Assembly (NCBI GenBank): GCA_025766275.1
Contig: JAFKAC010000180.1
Coordinates: 20,459 to 84,458, forward strand
Source: Lactarius indigo
Taxonomy: Eukaryota > Basidiomycota > Agaricomycetes > Russulales > Russulaceae
Direction of reading: 5' to 3'
Length of the DNA stretch: 64,000 nucleotides
The notes below the pieces were generated by a model that was not told the origin of the DNA, searched no databases, and saw nothing but the letters and a program-made list of their open reading frames with translations. Positions 1 to 10,175 of this stretch are shown piece by piece; position 1 is the first letter of the stretch; every line of letters starts with the position of its first letter. The translations under genes and the position numbers were made by a program.

Positions 1-1429
1 GAGCCACATGGGCTGGAGGGCTAGATAAGCAGGTGACTTCAGAAAGTTCGGCTTGCTGGAGGCGTTTGAGTAGATCTTCGACGTCTCCTCCATGGCCTTG
101 ATTGAGGGAACCTGTGCCAGATGAACTAGTCACAGCTTCCAAGTCCGTTTTGAAGAGGTGGCCGTTAAACCAAGAAAATAGTTCCGTGCAGTAGCTAATG
201 GGAAAACGAATGATGGATTCCTTGTACAACTTGAAGCGTTCCTTCCAAATAACGCCACTGGGGCCCTTGGTCCTCGTAAATGACTGGTCTTGGCTGCATG
301 CATATATGAGCTAATAAATCGGGTCAGTAAAGGAGGACATCACAACACTATGACTTACAAGGGTCGCTGCCATTGCAATCATCCCCGCGGTGGTCCTTTT
401 CACACCCCAGAGGACCGCTTTCGGTGTGTGATTCCCAGTACCTGAACCATCTATCGATGAGGGCCCGTACAAGATGATTTTAAGGAACTGAAGAACGTGT
501 TAGCAGTACACACGACCAAAGATTCTTAGACTCATACATACCTTCACTAGCACCATGCACTGGAATGGACGGGTACTCAAGGTGTCCTGGTCGGGGAATA
601 GAAGCCGTGGCCAAAGTGGATACAGTTCGGATGGCTTCCCAGGGTTTTCAAGGAGCCGACGCAGCACTGGGGCACTTGTACGATCGAAAGTTTTCAAGAA
701 AAAAGTAGAGTCGACCTCAAGCACGTGGCTCGCATAAGTGCGCACCAAGTGCACCGAATTTGCCCATTCCTGGTTCAATTGCTTCAAGAACTATTATGTG
801 GATCACTGATTCAGAGACGCGGTCTGGGGGTATGTGCAGAGGCGATTGAAACTTACGATTGATATGAAGGACCGCTTTCGATTGCGATCCGCAAGTAACT
901 GCCGGAGGCTAGGCGCAAGATCTAAATAAAGCTCAGCCATAACACCGTGGACTTCAGCATGGGGATCATCGGGGGAATAGCGTGCGGGATTGAGCGGATC
1001 AAAGTTCTGAGGGAAGGGGACCTCGAGCGTAGCAGTGTCGACCCAAAGCTCCCCAACCACAGAGAACCTACCCCCAGCATGCGAAATTTCCTTCGACTCT
1101 CCGGATAAAGATCCCCTTGGAGCCCTTGCGGCATTTGTGGGCCTGCGAGAGGCCGCCAACTCGTCACGATCAATTTTTAGCGCCTTGTACTTCTCGACAA
1201 GTAACTGGTAATCGATCTGGATATTTTTGAGTGACTAGAAGAGTGACAGGTCAAGTCCAGTTAGCACAAAAACAGACAAGATTGTATGACTGACATCACG
1301 CAGTTGCAAAGCTGTCAACTCGTCAACATCTAATGGCACCATGGGCCGCAATAGTGCCTTGTCGTCTGACTCCAAACCGTCAGGGAAGGAATCGGGCTGT
1401 GAGGAAAGTGATTTGTTGTTGTCGTCCAT
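1..1429 (-). CDS. DUF6698-like hypothetical protein, 3' part outside window
   Basis: Five exons can be joined in frame with GT-AG introns: 1429-1295, 1234-857, 790-542, 487-359 and 310-1, where the gene leaves the window. The start is the ATG at 1429 (MDDNNKSLSSQ). The exon 4/5 region reads KIILYGPSSIDGSG, then TAGMIAMAATLLIYACSQDQ, then GVIWKERFKLYKESI. The pattern of a GPSSI block, a WG block, GMIA with alanines, S-D and a W-x-x-F-x-x-YK block is what I remember of the agaricomycete multi-copy family DUF6698. No catalytic motif is visible and the function is unknown. Members of this family are frequent in repeat-rich regions, which fits the neighbouring transposons. The exon structure is well supported; the family name is from memory and less sure. 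Confidence 0.6.
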
Positions 1430-2632
1430 GTAAAAAAAAGTATATTCGTGAGAGTCAATGGGAAGGACAAAGTCAGCGAATCAGTGATGCGTCAACAATG
1501 ACAACAACTTCTTACCTCTTATATCCTATAGTCGCCTTTCAATCGCCAAAAGAAAAGGTTCAATACAGCACCTAGAAAGTCCACATCCACGTACAAAGAC
1601 ACCTGCTATCCTGGCATGAATGGTTCTGTTACAACATGATTGACGTCTAGATCAACTGTATTGATCAGCACTCTTCTAGATAATCGGAGAAAGGGGTTTG
1701 AGTGATCGGCCATGCGATTGTTGTGTTGATACTTATGTGTGGCGATGACGTGCCGGCATTGCTCTCAAGAACAATCATACTTTATTGATGATTGGAGAAA
1801 AGGATGCGAGTTCATCGATCATGCGATTGTTGTACTGGTACTTACATGTGACGACCTCATCAGAGACATAGGTGATAGCAATAGGACAAGAAAGTTCTTG
1901 GGCGCCACTAGGGTTGACAAATATTCCGTCCTCAGCTAGGAATCGTCAGATCTTTGTCTCAAGAGCAGAGATGTCGCAATAAAGCTTCTTGAGCTGGACG
2001 GAGAAGGCACTCGTCTTGGACTCTTTGTGGGCTTTGTGGTCAAAGACGGAAGATGGCACTGATGAACCATCTGTAGTGCTGGAAGAGAGGGCAAAATTGG
2101 AAGAGATGATGGAATTTGCGTATGAGCAGACTGAGGATATGGAAGCATTGTAATAATACTCACTAGAAAGCTTTGGCGCCACCCCCCGATCACAATCACA
2201 TCAATTTTGCGCCATCAGATTGACAAAGTCCCCGAACTCGTCCTGGTATTACTCAATCTCATTGAGATTGTCGATTTTGGTGTGTTCATTATCAAGACAA
2301 CCAGCTTCATCAAGAAAGACAAGTACCAGTGCCAGTGCGGGGGGATATAGAAAGTGCAATACCAGGGTCATCAGCACCAGCTGTTCTCAGCGCGCCCGAC
2401 AGGCATTGTCAGCACAAGGCAGGTTCGTGGAAGTAATGATCAAGATGAGGACGGTGTAATATTACTCTTCGATGTAATAATAATATTAGACTAATCAATA
2501 TAATAAAGGGCGCAACCTTTGTTGATTTCCCACGCTTAATAATTTAATAACATTATTACCATTGCCCCTTCGTGTTCTTTGTCTTTATCACCCACACCAT
2601 CCCCACTATTCGCTGTAAACACTTCCCTTCTT
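1430..2632. other. Intergenic stretch with decayed coding-like fragments
   Basis: No intact gene seen. A minus-strand stretch at about 2182-1946 reads like protein (QLKKLYCDISALETKI) and is followed, after a stop, by more coding-like sequence (LAEDGIFVNPSGAQ) up to about 1830, suggesting a broken gene of unknown kind. A roughly 70-bp segment near 1680-1750 recurs imperfectly near 1787-1857, with the shared core CATGCGATTGTTGT. The stretch 2460-2550 is AT-rich. Confidence 0.4.
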
Positions 2633-2805
2633 ATGCCAAAAGCAAGTCAATCTCCGAGCAAAAACAAGAAATGTCCAATATGTCGCACTAGATACCGCAT
2701 CCAAGGTTATCCTGCCCATGTCAAGAAGTGTGAAAGAGAATGAGAGGAGCGCCAGGGGGACAAAAGATACGTCAAGGCTCTGGAGAAGAGACTTCATGCA
2801 CTAGA

Positions 2806-3384
2806 TGTTATGATCCGACGCTTCGGACCTAAGTCACAGTATGTCTCCACCCTGCCTTTCCCCTTCTGTACTATACCTTGTTACCAAAGGAGCTACTGTT
2901 ACTAGTGGCGCTGTTTCTTTGATCCGAACTTCTGTTTACTCCGTTTAGTCTCTTTGATATTGTGTGGACTTGTGTTCATGTTGTTTGGAACCCTGTCCTA
3001 TATAAACCTGTACCATAGACCGTAGGAAGCCAGACTTGGCTTCGCTTGCAATCTAGCAACCTTGCCTCCGTACTTTGGTGTGACCTCGCCTTATCCCTCT
3101 CTTCTTGTGCATCCCCTACCTCAGTCCCTAACCGGGACACTCCGAAGTCTTTGCAGTTGAACTATATCAACGCGTCACACCTGTTATACTCTGTGCACTA
3201 GCAAGATCAAGTGTAGAGAAGTGTTAGACACTTCGGACGAGGAGTCCTACATTACAGAGTAGTGCTGCACCTTGTGCCACACTTTTATCACTTGTATTTC
3301 ATAGCAACAAGACAACAGAGGTCTTCGCTTGATACTTGTGTGACTCAGAACCTTTAGAACCCACGCCCCTGCTAGGGCGTAACA
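2806..3384 (+). repeat. 5' LTR of element 1
   Basis: This 579-bp repeat has TGTTA...TAACA ends and is bordered on the left by the CTAGA duplication. It contains a TATA box at 2999-3006. The putative RNA start at about 3032 divides U3 (about 226 bp) from R/U5. No ATG occurs from 3032 to the end of the LTR. Confidence 0.95.
2999..3042 (+). promoter_or_regulatory. LTR core promoter and self-primer of element 1
   Basis: TATATAAA at 2999-3006 is followed 33 bp later by AGACTTGGCTT (3032-3042). This 11-mer is the exact reverse complement of the primer site at 3386-3396 inside the element. The spacing suggests that transcription starts at or near 3032, which would put the primer at the very 5' end of the RNA. 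A small inverted repeat, GAAGCCA / TGGCTTC with loop GACT, spans the start. The start site is inferred, not measured. Confidence 0.65.
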
Positions 3385-3385
3385 T

Positions 3386-3396
3386 AAGCCAAGTCT
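3386..3396 (+). other. Primer-binding site, self-priming type (element 1)
   Basis: AAGCCAAGTCT begins 2 bp after the 5' LTR and pairs perfectly over 11 nt with the predicted RNA 5' end at 3032-3042. No initiator-tRNA complement is present at this place. Tf1 and sushi-type elements prime from their own RNA 5' end in the same way. Confidence 0.7.
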
Positions 3397-3592
3397 ACAA
3401 CTCCCAACACACCCAAGACACTACTGCCACACAGCAGAGTGGGCGACGATCCAAGGGGACGCATCAGCCAACAACCAGACACTCCACAGAACCCAGAAAC
3501 GACGGCACAGCCGGGCGACGGATCCTCCTCGACACAAGAGGCCGCTTCAGCCATCCCCTTACACAAATCAGCACCCAAGACAAACCACAATC

Positions 3593-5284
3593 GTGGCTAG
3601 CATCAGTGTCACCTTTGAATCAGACAACGATTGGACCCCAGTCACAACCAGAACACAAGACGACCTCCCACACCACGTTAAAAGCAGTCAACTAGGAAAA
3701 GGAGCTCGCTGGGCCACAACATCAGGCAGACCACCTTGTTACAAGTGCCTCATCAAAGGCGAACTCAGACCAGTGGAATTCATCAACAACAACTGGTACA
3801 TCCTCCGATACTTTCAGAACACATACCACACCAGAGCCATAAACATCACACCACACAGATTTGCTGAAGGACTAGGCTGGTGGAACGAAGAAGACGAACA
3901 GAACCCAGAAACGCCCACACAACAATCATCCTCAGCACCAAGAAACACTAGGGGAACATACGGACTACAACAAGACTCATCAGAAGAAGAACCCAGCTCA
4001 GACGAAGCGGAATCACACTCAGAACTATCCCACTCCTCAGAACACCGCCTAGACATCACAGTACCCACACAAGCTTCGTCACAAGCCAGCCCCACTATCC
4101 CTATCTGGATAGAACCATCCCCAGCGGAAGAAGGATTCCCAGCCCCACTACCACCAATCAGATTGCCCTCCCCAGTCGAACCACCCCAGATCCCCATCAC
4201 ACCACAGCCAACACTTATCATGTCAGCCATAAATGCCACAGGCACTGGCACAGGTACCGGCTCAAGCACCGGAACAGGAGGAACACCAACAACGAGCTCA
4301 GGAGGACTCAAAGGAGCACCTCCTACTCCGTTCACCGGAGATAGAACAGAGAGTGGTCAGTTCAAAAGAGAACTACTACGATACATCAAGTTAAATAGCG
4401 AGAATGAACTCATCAAAGAACCTTATGCACGGGTACTATTCGCCCTTACAATGTTCAAAGGACCTGGTGTACAGCTGTGGGTCAACCAAACCGAAGATGA
4501 TATGGAAGCGGCACTAGCAGACCCCACCAAAGCCCTCACCAAAAACAGCAAAGATCTTTGGGACGGTTTTCTCGACACCTTCGACAGAGACTGGACCGAC
4601 ACTCTAAACAAAGAAAGAGCCTACCAGAAGCTCATCAGTCTGACGATGCAGGGTGGAGCATTGGACAGTTACATCCTCGACTTCGAACACCTTGCAGGAA
4701 TAGCAGGATGGGCAAGAGATGCCCCTGGAACGGTGGAATTCTTTAAAAGAGGACTACCCACAGGACTGTATCGTGCTTGCCTTATGCGAACCACCATCCC
4801 AAACACCATGGACGAGTGGCAAACCGCTGCCAGAGCAGAACACCAACGCTGGAAGCTGTTAAAAGCCAGACCGGGGAATAGAAACCCAGGGCCAACCCAG
4901 AATGTCCACCAAGGACGACCAAAGCGAGACCCAAACGCGATGGATGTAGATGCCACCACCTCCACCCCCTTTAAGAAGCTTACTGAAGAAGAAAAGAAAG
5001 CCCTCATGAAAGAAGGACGCTGCTTCAAATGCAGACAGCAAGGACACATGGCTAGGAACTGTCAACGACAAAACACCACCAACCAAACCAAAGCCAGAGC
5101 CACAGACACTCAAGAAGCGGACACTGCACCCCCATACACCCCAGAAGCAAGCACCTCATTAGTGGCTGCCACCACAACCGAAGATAAAGTCCGACAAGCC
5201 CATGCACTCGTCCAAGGCATGACTGAGGATGAAAAGAGACGCTACTATGCCTTAGATCAGGATTTTTGCGATGCCGACCTGTGA
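3593..5284 (+). CDS. gag: Gag polyprotein of element 1, apparent GTG start
   Basis: The open frame gives 563 residues from a GTG at 3593. Residues about 245-430 form a Ty3-type capsid domain (PTPFTGDRTESGQFKRELL onward), and a CCHC zinc knuckle, CFKCRQQGHMARNC, lies at about residues 476-489 for RNA packaging. The first ATG of the whole predicted transcript is at 4220 (residue 210, in frame). Residues 1-209 have no Met, yet contain a block, LRPVEF, shared with the Gags of elements A and B. The frame is open upstream to 3383 with no ATG. The GTG has A at -3 and G at +4, a strong eukaryotic initiation context. Either Gag starts on a non-AUG codon, or this copy lost its ATG, or translation starts at 4220. 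The stop is TGA at 5282-5284. Confidence 0.85.
   Translation: MASISVTFESDNDWTPVTTRTQDDLPHHVKSSQLGKGARWATTSGRPPCYKCLIKGELRPVEFINNNWYILRYFQNTYHTRAINITPHRFAEGLGWWNEEDEQNPETPTQQSSSAPRNTRGTYGLQQDSSEEEPSSDEAESHSELSHSSEHRLDITVPTQASSQASPTIPIWIEPSPAEEGFPAPLPPIRLPSPVEPPQIPITPQPTLIMSAINATGTGTGTGSSTGTGGTPTTSSGGLKGAPPTPFTGDRTESGQFKRELLRYIKLNSENELIKEPYARVLFALTMFKGPGVQLWVNQTEDDMEAALADPTKALTKNSKDLWDGFLDTFDRDWTDTLNKERAYQKLISLTMQGGALDSYILDFEHLAGIAGWARDAPGTVEFFKRGLPTGLYRACLMRTTIPNTMDEWQTAARAEHQRWKLLKARPGNRNPGPTQNVHQGRPKRDPNAMDVDATTSTPFKKLTEEEKKALMKEGRCFKCRQQGHMARNCQRQNTTNQTKARATDTQEADTAPPYTPEASTSLVAATTTEDKVRQAHALVQGMTEDEKRRYYALDQDFCDADL
5260..5266 (+). other. Candidate -1 frameshift site, gag to pol (element 1)
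   Basis: Pol lies in the -1 frame relative to gag, and the two frames overlap from 5233 to 5284. In the overlap, GGATTTT is read G-GAT-TTT in the gag frame. It resembles the known slippery site GGAUUUA of a betaretrovirus pro-pol junction. It is weaker than the GGGTTTT sites of elements A and B, and no downstream structure was evaluated. Confidence 0.4.
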
Positions 5285-8200
5285 GAGCTGACAGGGAGGC
5301 CAATTCAATGTATAGTGTTCACGATAGTGCTATGACAATCAAAGTCCTCGTTCGCCTTTACTACAAAGAAGCTCGCATAAATGTGCTGCTGGACAGCGGT
5401 GCAACAGACAACCTAATCGACCGAAACCTGATCCAAAAACTTGGACTAGGAACCACTCCTCTGAAACCACCCAGATTGGTCCGGAATGTAGATGGATCGC
5501 TAAACAAAGATGGCACCATGACAGAAACATGCCAGCTATGGATAAAAAGAGGAGAAGAAGAAACTCCCTTCCAGTTTTTCGTAACCAGCCTAGGGGAAGA
5601 CAGAATGATCTTTGGATATCCCTGGTTCGAACACGAAAACCCAGACATAGACTGGAAGAAACAAGAGCTGAAAGGAGAAGCCGTCACCATCCTGACAGGA
5701 GGGTACCGCTTCCGAAGAAAGCGACACCAAGAAGCGAAAGCGGCAGCAACCAAAACAACCTTTGACCCAGTAAAAGAAACCGCCATCCCAGAAGAATACC
5801 AGCGCCACAACAAAGTGTTCTCAGACGAAGAAGCACAGCGCTTTCCCCCAGAAAGAGAAGAAGACCATCCTATCACATTGCGACCAGATGCACCCAACAA
5901 GATCAATTGCAAAATCTACCCCTTGACTCCAGAAGAAGACAAGGAGTTGAAGGCATATCTCGACGAAAACATAGCAAAAGGATACATCTATGAAGGAAGC
6001 TCCCCCTACGCTTCCTCCTTCTTCTTCAGAAAGAAAACAGACGGAGGGTTGCGCCCTATCCTGGACTACAGACCCCTAAATACCTGGACAATAAAAGACA
6101 CTTACCCACTACCTCTCATCTCCGACATCCTGACCAACTTAAATGGGAAAACACTGTTCTCAAAGTTCGATATCAGATGGGGGTACCATAACATCCGCAT
6201 AAAAGAGGAAGATCAGTGGAAGGCAGCCTTCAAGACACCAAGGGGGCTGTTCATCCCTCGAGTCATGACCTTCGGCCTCACAAATGCACCAGCCACCTTT
6301 GCAAGAACCATGAGCAGAATACTTCGACCGCTTATGGACAAATACCCGAGAGAGCTATTTGTGTACATGGACGATGTCCTGATAGCCACAGAAGAAGATA
6401 CAGAACGCCACAGACAAATTGTACACGAGTTCTTGGAAATCTGTGAAAAGGAATCTTATTTCCTTAAAGCGTCGAAATGCGTGTTCGAACAAAGAAAGAT
6501 CCACTACCTAGGCATTGTCATCGATGGGTCTCAAATCAAAATCGACCCAAAGAAAGTAGAAGGACTAAAAGACTGGCCAAGAGACATCAAGTCAGTCAAA
6601 CAAGCAAGAAGCGTGTTGGGGACACTAAGTTATCAGCGACCCTTCATCCCCAACTTTGCTCACTTAGCAAGACCCATCACGGACACAATAAAGACATCAG
6701 AAGGACCCTTCAGATGGACAAAGGAAGCAGCAGAAGCCTTAGAAGCTCTCATCACGCTTGTGTGCAAAGACCCCATCTTATGCCAACCAGATATGGACAA
6801 ACCTTTCGAACTAGAAGTAGATGCCTCCGCTTTCGCCACAGGGGCAATCTTAACACAAAGAGACAGCCGAAACAAACCACAAGCTGTGGGATACTTCTCC
6901 AAATCATTTTCCGAAGCGGAGCGCAACTATGACATCCATGACAGGGAACTCCTGGCAGTAATCAGAGGACTAGAACACTGGAGACACCTTCTTTTAGGGT
7001 CCCCCCACGAAATCACAGTGTTTACCGACCACAAAAACCTAGAATATTATCGCCACCCTCGACAAATCAATAGGAGAGTGGCGCGCTACATCCCCAGACT
7101 TGCAGACTATCACATCAAACTTCACCACAAACCCGGACCCCAAAACCATGCTGATGCCCTGTCAAGACGCCCTGACCACGACGCCGGAGCAGGAGATAAC
7201 ACCGATGTAGTGGTCCTGACCCCAACCATCTTCGCAAACTCCGCTCTCTCCATAAGAATAGATGACCGGGTCATGGCACACCAATTAGACCACCAAGACA
7301 CTCTGGACGAGTGGGCCACCCCCTTCCACCTAGTAAAACAAGGCAAACACTGGTGGAGAGGCGACAAACTGGTGGTTGTGGACAACACACCGCTAAAGAG
7401 GGGGGTAATTTCCCTGTTTCATGATACAAAAACAGCTGGACACCCTGGAATAACAAAGACCTTGTGGTTAGTGTCACAAGACTTTTGGTGGCCAAATATG
7501 AAAGACGACATATCCGCATATGTAAAGGGCTGTGCCACATGCCAATCAAACAAGAACTTCCCTGGGAACCCGAAACCACCGATATTCCCCATCAAGACTA
7601 ACCCAGAAGCACTCCCTTTTGAAACCATCGCTCTAGACTTTATCACAAAGCTACCCCAATCAGAAGACAATGACACAATTCTCACCATCACGGATCATGA
7701 CTGTTCCAAAGCAGCCTTCTTTATCCCATGCAGTGAAACAATAGACGCAGAAGGAGTGGCAAAACTCTATGCCAAAACTGTCCTGCCACACTATGGACTA
7801 CCAAGAAGGGTCATCTCCGACAGAGACCCCAGATTCACAGCGAAGTTCATCAAAGAACTGTGCAGAGTGCTTGACATAGAACAAAACATCAGCACAGCAT
7901 ACCACCCACAAACAGATGGACAATCAGAGCGAACAAACCAGTGGTTAGAACAGTACCTCCGAATGTTCATAAACCATCAACAAGACAATTGGACGGAGCT
8001 ACTACCACTGGCACAGTACACCCACAACTCCTGGCCAAGTGCAACCACTAAAAAGGCACCCTACGAATTAATTCTTGGGTACATCCCAAGAGTACACCAA
8101 CCAGAAAGAACGACCACAGTGCCAGGAACACAAGAGAGATTGGAGCGAATCCAGGAAGCCAGAAGGACCGCCCAAGCAGCAATTACCCATGCACAGTCAC

Positions 8201-10149
8201 TCTACAAAGGATCCTCTCGCTTCGAACAACACACAGAAGGAGATAGTGTGTGGCTGGATGCCAGGAACTTGAAAACAACGCACCCTAGTTTCAAGTTAGC
8301 CCCAAAAAGATATGGACCCTTCAGGGTCACAAAGAAGATCTCCGCCACCACATATGCCCTGAAACTTCCCCATCAATGGCGGATCCACCCAGTATTCCAT
8401 GCGTCCCTCCTGATGCCACACAAAGAAACCTCCATACATGGAAAGAACTTTACGGAACCACCCCCAGATCTAGTAGATGGAGAACAGGAGTGGGAAGTTG
8501 AGAAAATACTAGAAACAAGACGCCACAGGAACCAGTTACAGTTCCTAATCAAGTGGAAAGGATACTCCGATGCACACAACAGTTGGGAACCAGAAAAGAA
8601 CCTCAACGCCCCAGAACTTATTCAGGAACACTTCGAAAGTAACCCCAGAAACGAAGGAGCAAAGCAATGGTTAAAACGAAAGGAAGTAACAGTACGAACA
8701 GCAACCACCTTCCCCACTAGCTTCCTCACCATGCCCTCTCACTCCTCCTCTGTGGAACGCCTCGTTGCTCGTGCCATGGAAAGAGGCTCCTTTGACGAAA
8801 CACCCTCTGTCACACCCTCCTCTGGCTATTCTCCCTTCCCAGCACAACCCCCTTCCTTGCCTTCACTCATCCAGGAACCACAACCCATCGATCCCACCAT
8901 GCCCAGCATCATAGAAACAGAAGGAGGAGGAATAGCCCTTCGCGTTCCCCCTCCTGGACACACAGCTCCCCCTACTCCCGAGATACACCGACCTACCACC
9001 TCCCCCCCTGATCCTAGAGTGACTATGGCTCGTCTCAGCGAAATAATCAACGACCCAATCATGGACGCACTCCCCATTAACTATGAAAGGATGCATATCA
9101 CTGCTGAAGAAGACGACGACCCTGGCTACCCCTTCTTCTTAAATGACCCCTGGAGCAGCCGCTATGTCCACTTCCTCATCCCTGACGACGCTGACCCAAC
9201 CTTGTACATCCGAAAGGATGCCAAATGGATCAAAATCATTGAAAACAAAGAAGATGTCATCGGCACCATGGGCAAGAACCTCCCTCACTATGGCCTCCCC
9301 CTTTTCCTCCTTCCCAGAGACGACGACCCCCACAATCCAGCCCCCCCCATCACCTCAGCTCAGATGCAGAACTTGGACGAAGCTTCCCCCACAGCCAGAC
9401 AAGTCGATGAAGTCCTAGAAGACCTGAAAGATGACCGCCTCACAGCAGAAATCTCCAGGACTCGCCGACTCTTGCGAAACCAGAAGGCCCTCCGAAAGGA
9501 AATTGAAGGCCTGTACAAGACGATGGAGCCCCTCAAAAGGCACCTCCTCAACATGGACATGCAACTAACCAGCACCCGAAGAAGGCTGCAAGAACACAAG
9601 GCCTATGTCCGGATTGCAGACCGATGGCTCGCACTACACCCCCCTCCTCCAGAAGAAGAAACTCACCCCTTTGAAGTCCACCACGTTCCTGCCCCTGCTC
9701 CATCTCGCTACCACTCCATGCCAAGACTCCACGACGAACCAGAAGGACCTAGCCCCTCTGCAGAAAGGAAGAAGAGACGCAAGCGCAGAGCCAACAAGAA
9801 GGAGACTGGCACCATCCGACTTTGTTACAGGTGTCAGTCTGAAGACCACCTCTCCTTTGCCTGCCCTCAAAAACAGAAGTTTTGCTGGAGGTGTTCTAGC
9901 ACTGACCACTTCCCCTATCAGTGCCTCTGGCCAGCCCCTGAAGAACGCACTCAGTGGTGTGGCAAGTGTTTTACCAGCAACAGCCACGAAGAAATCAAGT
10001 GCCCCAAGTATGAAAATTGTCGCAAGTGCGGGGCCCATGGTCCCTTCAACTTCCTTCGCCAACATCGCTGCCCCCTCCCTCGCGAAAGCACCCCCTCCAA
10101 TGATGTAGACAACGATGTCTATGACCTGATGGACTTCGAAGCACTCTAG
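5266..10149 (+). CDS. pol: Pol polyprotein of element 1 with C-terminal zinc knuckles
   Basis: This is an uninterrupted frame of about 1,627 codons, open from 5233, so it is probably entered by frameshift and not by its own start. In order it carries an aspartic protease (LLDSGATDNLI, near residue 43), reverse transcriptase with YMDD at residues 367-370, RNase H (LEVDASAFATGAIL, then TDHKNLEYY), an integrase HHCC finger (from about residue 719, ending CATCQ), an integrase core (ALDFITKLP, ISDRDPRFT, DGQSERTNQWLEQY), a GPF/Y-like segment and a chromodomain at about 1075-1115 (FLIKWKGYSDAHNSWEPE). After it comes an extension of about 500 residues: a proline-rich segment, a conserved block (YVHFLIPDDADPTLYIRK), a predicted coiled coil (DRLTAEISRTRRLLRNQK onward) and, at about 1520-1605, four knuckle-like clusters. 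Such a tail is unusual. Confidence 0.93.
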   Translation: MRCRPVRADREANSMYSVHDSAMTIKVLVRLYYKEARINVLLDSGATDNLIDRNLIQKLGLGTTPLKPPRLVRNVDGSLNKDGTMTETCQLWIKRGEEETPFQFFVTSLGEDRMIFGYPWFEHENPDIDWKKQELKGEAVTILTGGYRFRRKRHQEAKAAATKTTFDPVKETAIPEEYQRHNKVFSDEEAQRFPPEREEDHPITLRPDAPNKINCKIYPLTPEEDKELKAYLDENIAKGYIYEGSSPYASSFFFRKKTDGGLRPILDYRPLNTWTIKDTYPLPLISDILTNLNGKTLFSKFDIRWGYHNIRIKEEDQWKAAFKTPRGLFIPRVMTFGLTNAPATFARTMSRILRPLMDKYPRELFVYMDDVLIATEEDTERHRQIVHEFLEICEKESYFLKASKCVFEQRKIHYLGIVIDGSQIKIDPKKVEGLKDWPRDIKSVKQARSVLGTLSYQRPFIPNFAHLARPITDTIKTSEGPFRWTKEAAEALEALITLVCKDPILCQPDMDKPFELEVDASAFATGAILTQRDSRNKPQAVGYFSKSFSEAERNYDIHDRELLAVIRGLEHWRHLLLGSPHEITVFTDHKNLEYYRHPRQINRRVARYIPRLADYHIKLHHKPGPQNHADALSRRPDHDAGAGDNTDVVVLTPTIFANSALSIRIDDRVMAHQLDHQDTLDEWATPFHLVKQGKHWWRGDKLVVVDNTPLKRGVISLFHDTKTAGHPGITKTLWLVSQDFWWPNMKDDISAYVKGCATCQSNKNFPGNPKPPIFPIKTNPEALPFETIALDFITKLPQSEDNDTILTITDHDCSKAAFFIPCSETIDAEGVAKLYAKTVLPHYGLPRRVISDRDPRFTAKFIKELCRVLDIEQNISTAYHPQTDGQSERTNQWLEQYLRMFINHQQDNWTELLPLAQYTHNSWPSATTKKAPYELILGYIPRVHQPERTTTVPGTQERLERIQEARRTAQAAITHAQSLYKGSSRFEQHTEGDSVWLDARNLKTTHPSFKLAPKRYGPFRVTKKISATTYALKLPHQWRIHPVFHASLLMPHKETSIHGKNFTEPPPDLVDGEQEWEVEKILETRRHRNQLQFLIKWKGYSDAHNSWEPEKNLNAPELIQEHFESNPRNEGAKQWLKRKEVTVRTATTFPTSFLTMPSHSSSVERLVARAMERGSFDETPSVTPSSGYSPFPAQPPSLPSLIQEPQPIDPTMPSIIETEGGGIALRVPPPGHTAPPTPEIHRPTTSPPDPRVTMARLSEIINDPIMDALPINYERMHITAEEDDDPGYPFFLNDPWSSRYVHFLIPDDADPTLYIRKDAKWIKIIENKEDVIGTMGKNLPHYGLPLFLLPRDDDPHNPAPPITSAQMQNLDEASPTARQVDEVLEDLKDDRLTAEISRTRRLLRNQKALRKEIEGLYKTMEPLKRHLLNMDMQLTSTRRRLQEHKAYVRIADRWLALHPPPPEEETHPFEVHHVPAPAPSRYHSMPRLHDEPEGPSPSAERKKRRKRRANKKETGTIRLCYRCQSEDHLSFACPQKQKFCWRCSSTDHFPYQCLWPAPEERTQWCGKCFTSNSHEEIKCPKYENCRKCGAHGPFNFLRQHRCPLPRESTPSNDVDNDVYDLMDFEAL

Positions 10150-10162
10150 GGAGAGTTGACTT

Positions 10163-10171
10163 AGAGAGGGG
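10163..10171 (+). other. Polypurine tract of element 1
   Basis: AGAGAGGGG lies 4 bp before the 3' LTR, the normal place for plus-strand priming. Confidence 0.6.
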
Positions 10172-10175
10172 CTCA

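Noticed and set aside
3385..3400. A tRNA-type primer-binding site for element 1
   Set aside because: The sequence after the LTR does not match the usual complement of initiator tRNA-Met, whereas the 11-nt match to the element's own RNA start is exact.
4220..4222. Assigning the gag start of element 1 simply to the first ATG
   Set aside because: It would leave 209 upstream codons untranslated although they contain a block shared with two other elements; kept only as an alternative or second start.
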